Assembly: GCA_910586835.1 (NCBI GenBank)
Contig: CAJUJU010000045.1
Span: forward strand, 1-35,056
Reading direction: 5' to 3'
DNA: 35,056 nt
From: an uncultured Acetatifactor sp.
Lineage (GTDB): Bacteria > Bacillota > Clostridia > Lachnospirales > Lachnospiraceae
The notes under the pieces were generated by a model. The model saw only the letters and a list, made by a program, of their open reading frames with translations. It was not told where the DNA came from and did no database searches. The translations under genes and the position numbers were made by a program. Each line of letters begins with the position of its first letter. Position 1 is the first letter of the stretch. Below are positions 33,333 through 35,056 of the stretch, piece by piece.

Positions 33333-34844
33333 ATGAAAAGAAAAATGTTTAGAAGATTGATGGCAGCATCTCTTGCCACCATCATGACAGTCAGCATGGC
33401 AGCATGCGGCAACAACAGCGACGCACCCGCCAGCGGCAGCAATTCGGAGTCTACTCCCGAGAGCACACCGGAGTCCACTCCCGAGAGTACTCCGGAATCC
33501 ACTCCTGAAGGGGAAGGGGAAGGGGAAGGCGAGGTAGGACAGTACACGGTTCTCACCGACGAGAACGGAAACGTATATGACCTGGGCGGTATGGAAATCA
33601 TCCTCCGTGACTGGTTCTCCAGCACGGACGGTTCCAGAAACGAGGCAAAGAGCGACTTCGAGGATGCACAGCACGAGTATTGGGACTGGCTGCAGGAGAC
33701 CTATAACTTTACCTTTAAACAGATGGGTATGTCAGACTGGGGCAGCGCTCCCGCAGACTTTGTGGAGTATGCGACCACCGGCGACGACGGAAACAACTAT
33801 CTCTTTGTCATCCGCGATGAACCGTCCATCGCATCTGCTATCAAGAACGGTCTGCTGTATGATCTTTCCACACTGGACTGCCTGGATTTCACCGAGGAGA
33901 GATTTACCGCAAACCGGGTACACGAGAAGTACGGAAATGCCAACGGTATCTTTGCAATGTATTCCGGCGTTCCTGAGCCCCGTACCGGTATCTACTTCAA
34001 CAAGAGACTGCTGACAGATGCCGGCATCAACCCCGAGGATCTCTATGACTGGCAGGCATCCGGAGAGTGGACCTGGGAGAAGTTCAGAGAGTGTCTGGAG
34101 ACGGTGCAGCAGGATACAGATAACGACGGCGTTATCGACGTCTATGGTCTGAATCTGAACAATGGAAACCTGTCCCAGATGGCTGTATTCTCCAACGGCG
34201 GCCAGTTCTTCGGCAAGAGTGCGGACGGCACCTATACCTATGAGCTGGAGGATCCCAGAACACTGGAGGGTCTGGAGTACGCGGTGGATCTGCTGACCAA
34301 CTTCAGACAGACCGATCCCGAGGGAGCACAGTGGGATTACTATAAGCAGGCATTCCTGAACGGCGAGTGCGCATTTACCGTTGACGACGCATACAGCATG
34401 TACTACAATGCCGAGGACAACAAGGGCTGGCTGTGCGACATGGAAGACGATTTCGGCTTCGTAATGTTCCCCAAGGGACCCAACATGGATGACTATACCA
34501 ACGTATGGTCCGACAACCCGGTAGTTATCCCTGCATGCTATGACGCCGACAAGGCATGGAAGCTTGCCTTTGCATGGAGCCTGTGGACCGACGACGTTCC
34601 CGGATACGAGGGATATCAGAATAAGGCACACGTTTACGCGGGCGCACGCGATACCAGATGTGTGGACGAGACCTTTGAAATGATGAAGACAAAGGGTATG
34701 CTGGCATACCAGAACGTTGTTCCTCAGGTTGACTTTGGTAATGACTTTATCTGGGGCATCGGGCCTGGCGCGGTTGTTTCCGAGAAGGTTGAGGCAATCA
34801 GAGAGACCTGGAAGGCTTATGCTGAGGCTGCAACCCAGAAATAA
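33333..34844 (+). CDS. Lipoprotein extracellular solute-binding protein (family 1)
   Basis: A 503-residue protein. A signal peptide ends in the lipobox VSMAACG, with Cys25 as the lipidated residue. Residues 40-67 are a repetitive linker, five STPE units and four GE units. The rest is a two-lobed solute-binding domain (EPRTGIYFNKRLLTDAGINP, TWEKFRECLETVQQD, AFTVDDAYSMYYN). It is rich in surface Trp and Tyr, as usual for oligosaccharide binding. AGGAGG at 33321-33326 gives a strong start. It is the last gene of the operon and most likely serves the permease pair just before it. Confidence 0.93.
   Translation: MKRKMFRRLMAASLATIMTVSMAACGNNSDAPASGSNSESTPESTPESTPESTPESTPEGEGEGEGEVGQYTVLTDENGNVYDLGGMEIILRDWFSSTDGSRNEAKSDFEDAQHEYWDWLQETYNFTFKQMGMSDWGSAPADFVEYATTGDDGNNYLFVIRDEPSIASAIKNGLLYDLSTLDCLDFTEERFTANRVHEKYGNANGIFAMYSGVPEPRTGIYFNKRLLTDAGINPEDLYDWQASGEWTWEKFRECLETVQQDTDNDGVIDVYGLNLNNGNLSQMAVFSNGGQFFGKSADGTYTYELEDPRTLEGLEYAVDLLTNFRQTDPEGAQWDYYKQAFLNGECAFTVDDAYSMYYNAEDNKGWLCDMEDDFGFVMFPKGPNMDDYTNVWSDNPVVIPACYDADKAWKLAFAWSLWTDDVPGYEGYQNKAHVYAGARDTRCVDETFEMMKTKGMLAYQNVVPQVDFGNDFIWGIGPGAVVSEKVEAIRETWKAYAEAATQK
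33450..33533 (+). repeat. Tandem repeat encoding an STPE/GE linker
   Basis: Five near-identical 12-base units encode Ser-Thr-Pro-Glu, followed by four 6-base units encoding Gly-Glu. The units differ at third codon positions (for example ACT/ACA and GAG/GAA), which shows some age. The repeat separates the lipid anchor from the binding domain and may vary in length between strains. Confidence 0.85.
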
Positions 34845-34883
34845 TCAGACAATGAGTTTGCTTTACGGAGCATAAAAGAGGGA

Positions 34884-34917
34884 GGGGTGGTGTTTTCCGG
34901 GCACCATCCCTTTTTTT
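34884..34917 (+). terminator. Intrinsic terminator of the 13-kb transporter operon
   Basis: GGGGTGGTG (34884-34892) pairs with CACCATCCC (34902-34910) with one G-U pair, followed by seven T residues. It lies 40 bases after the binding-protein stop codon. Confidence 0.9.
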
Positions 34918-34923
34918 CGGAAG

Positions 34924-34955
34924 CTTCCAAAGTCCCTTTTGAGGGATTTTGGAAG
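34924..34955. repeat. Strong hairpin after the operon terminator
   Basis: CTTCCAAAGTCCC (34924-34936) and GGGATTTTGGAAG (34943-34955) form 13 pairs with one G-U pair and a 6-base loop. There is no T run after it, so it is not a standard terminator; it could stabilise the 3' end or be an element end. Confidence 0.5.
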
Positions 34956-35021
34956 AAATCGAAAAAGAGCGAAGAAAAAGACACGATAAACTTATCAGGA
35001 AGTAGTGTCAAGTAATCTATG

Positions 35022-35049
35022 AAAAAACTGAGCCGAAAAAATAGGCTCA
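35022..35049 (-). terminator. Minus-strand intrinsic terminator at the right edge
   Basis: Read on the minus strand, TGAGCC (35044-35049) pairs with GGCTCA (35029-35034), followed by six T residues (35022-35027). It implies a convergent gene that ends just beyond the right edge of the window. Confidence 0.5.
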
Positions 35050-35056
35050 ATGAACC

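Noticed and set aside
33450..33533. Tandem repeats considered as a CRISPR-like array
   Set aside because: The units are adjacent, have no spacers and stay in frame within the lipoprotein gene.
34960..35056. Right-edge sequence considered as an insertion-sequence end
   Set aside because: The TGTCAAGTAA stretch and the hairpins resemble some element ends, but no transposase or matching inverted repeat is in the window.

Overview
The window looks like a chromosomal segment of a gut-type, glycan-using member of the Bacillota, most likely a Lachnospiraceae or close Clostridia relative. This rests on gene content: CUT1 sugar permeases without their own ATPase, GH43 and GH39 enzymes, a TnpW-type transposon protein, a clostridial Rpn-like nuclease fragment, strong GGAGG ribosome sites and intrinsic terminators. 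The taxon is an inference. No rRNA, tRNA or CRISPR array is visible.

Positions 1-2781 are an AT-rich accessory stretch: the tail of an Rpn/PD-(D/E)XK nuclease gene cut by the window edge and apparently internally deleted, a terminator, a TnpW-like transposon gene with no recombinase beside it, a small unknown ORF, a membrane-bound XRE regulator and a GNAT acetyltransferase. After about 2781 the base composition rises and chromosomal-looking genes begin.

Positions 2980-12459 hold single genes and small units: a minus-strand low-molecular-weight phosphatase-like gene, a gene remnant, a divergent AraC regulator/MFS transporter pair around a shared palindrome, an ECF sigma factor fused to a large unknown C-terminal domain behind a near-ideal ECF promoter, a DEDDh exonuclease, an M28 peptidase, an unknown membrane-anchored protein, a D-Ala-D-Ala carboxypeptidase, and a divergent pair of a small XRE regulator and a small coiled-coil protein.

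Positions 12638-21296 are a glycan and peptide use block: a GH43 enzyme behind a good sigma-A promoter, oligoendopeptidase F, a chemoreceptor with a small receptor-like remnant before it, and a 1014-residue protein carrying both a GH39 and a GH43 catalytic domain. A strong terminator closes it.

Positions 21297-34917 are the most interesting part: a 13-kb same-strand run of nine genes that ends at a terminator. It contains a 985-residue membrane-tethered solute-binding protein with two duplicated carbohydrate-binding-like modules, two CUT1 permease pairs, an exported beta-propeller protein with a C-terminal membrane anchor, a Yip1-like membrane protein, a membrane-anchored DUF5696-type protein built like a retaining glycosidase, and a classical lipoprotein solute-binding protein. 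No ATPase gene is present, so a shared MsmX/MsmK-type ATPase encoded elsewhere is expected. My reading is a cell-surface capture, trimming and import system for a plant or host glycan, with the upstream GH43 and GH39-GH43 enzymes suggesting arabinoxylan-type oligosaccharides; the substrate is not shown by the sequence.
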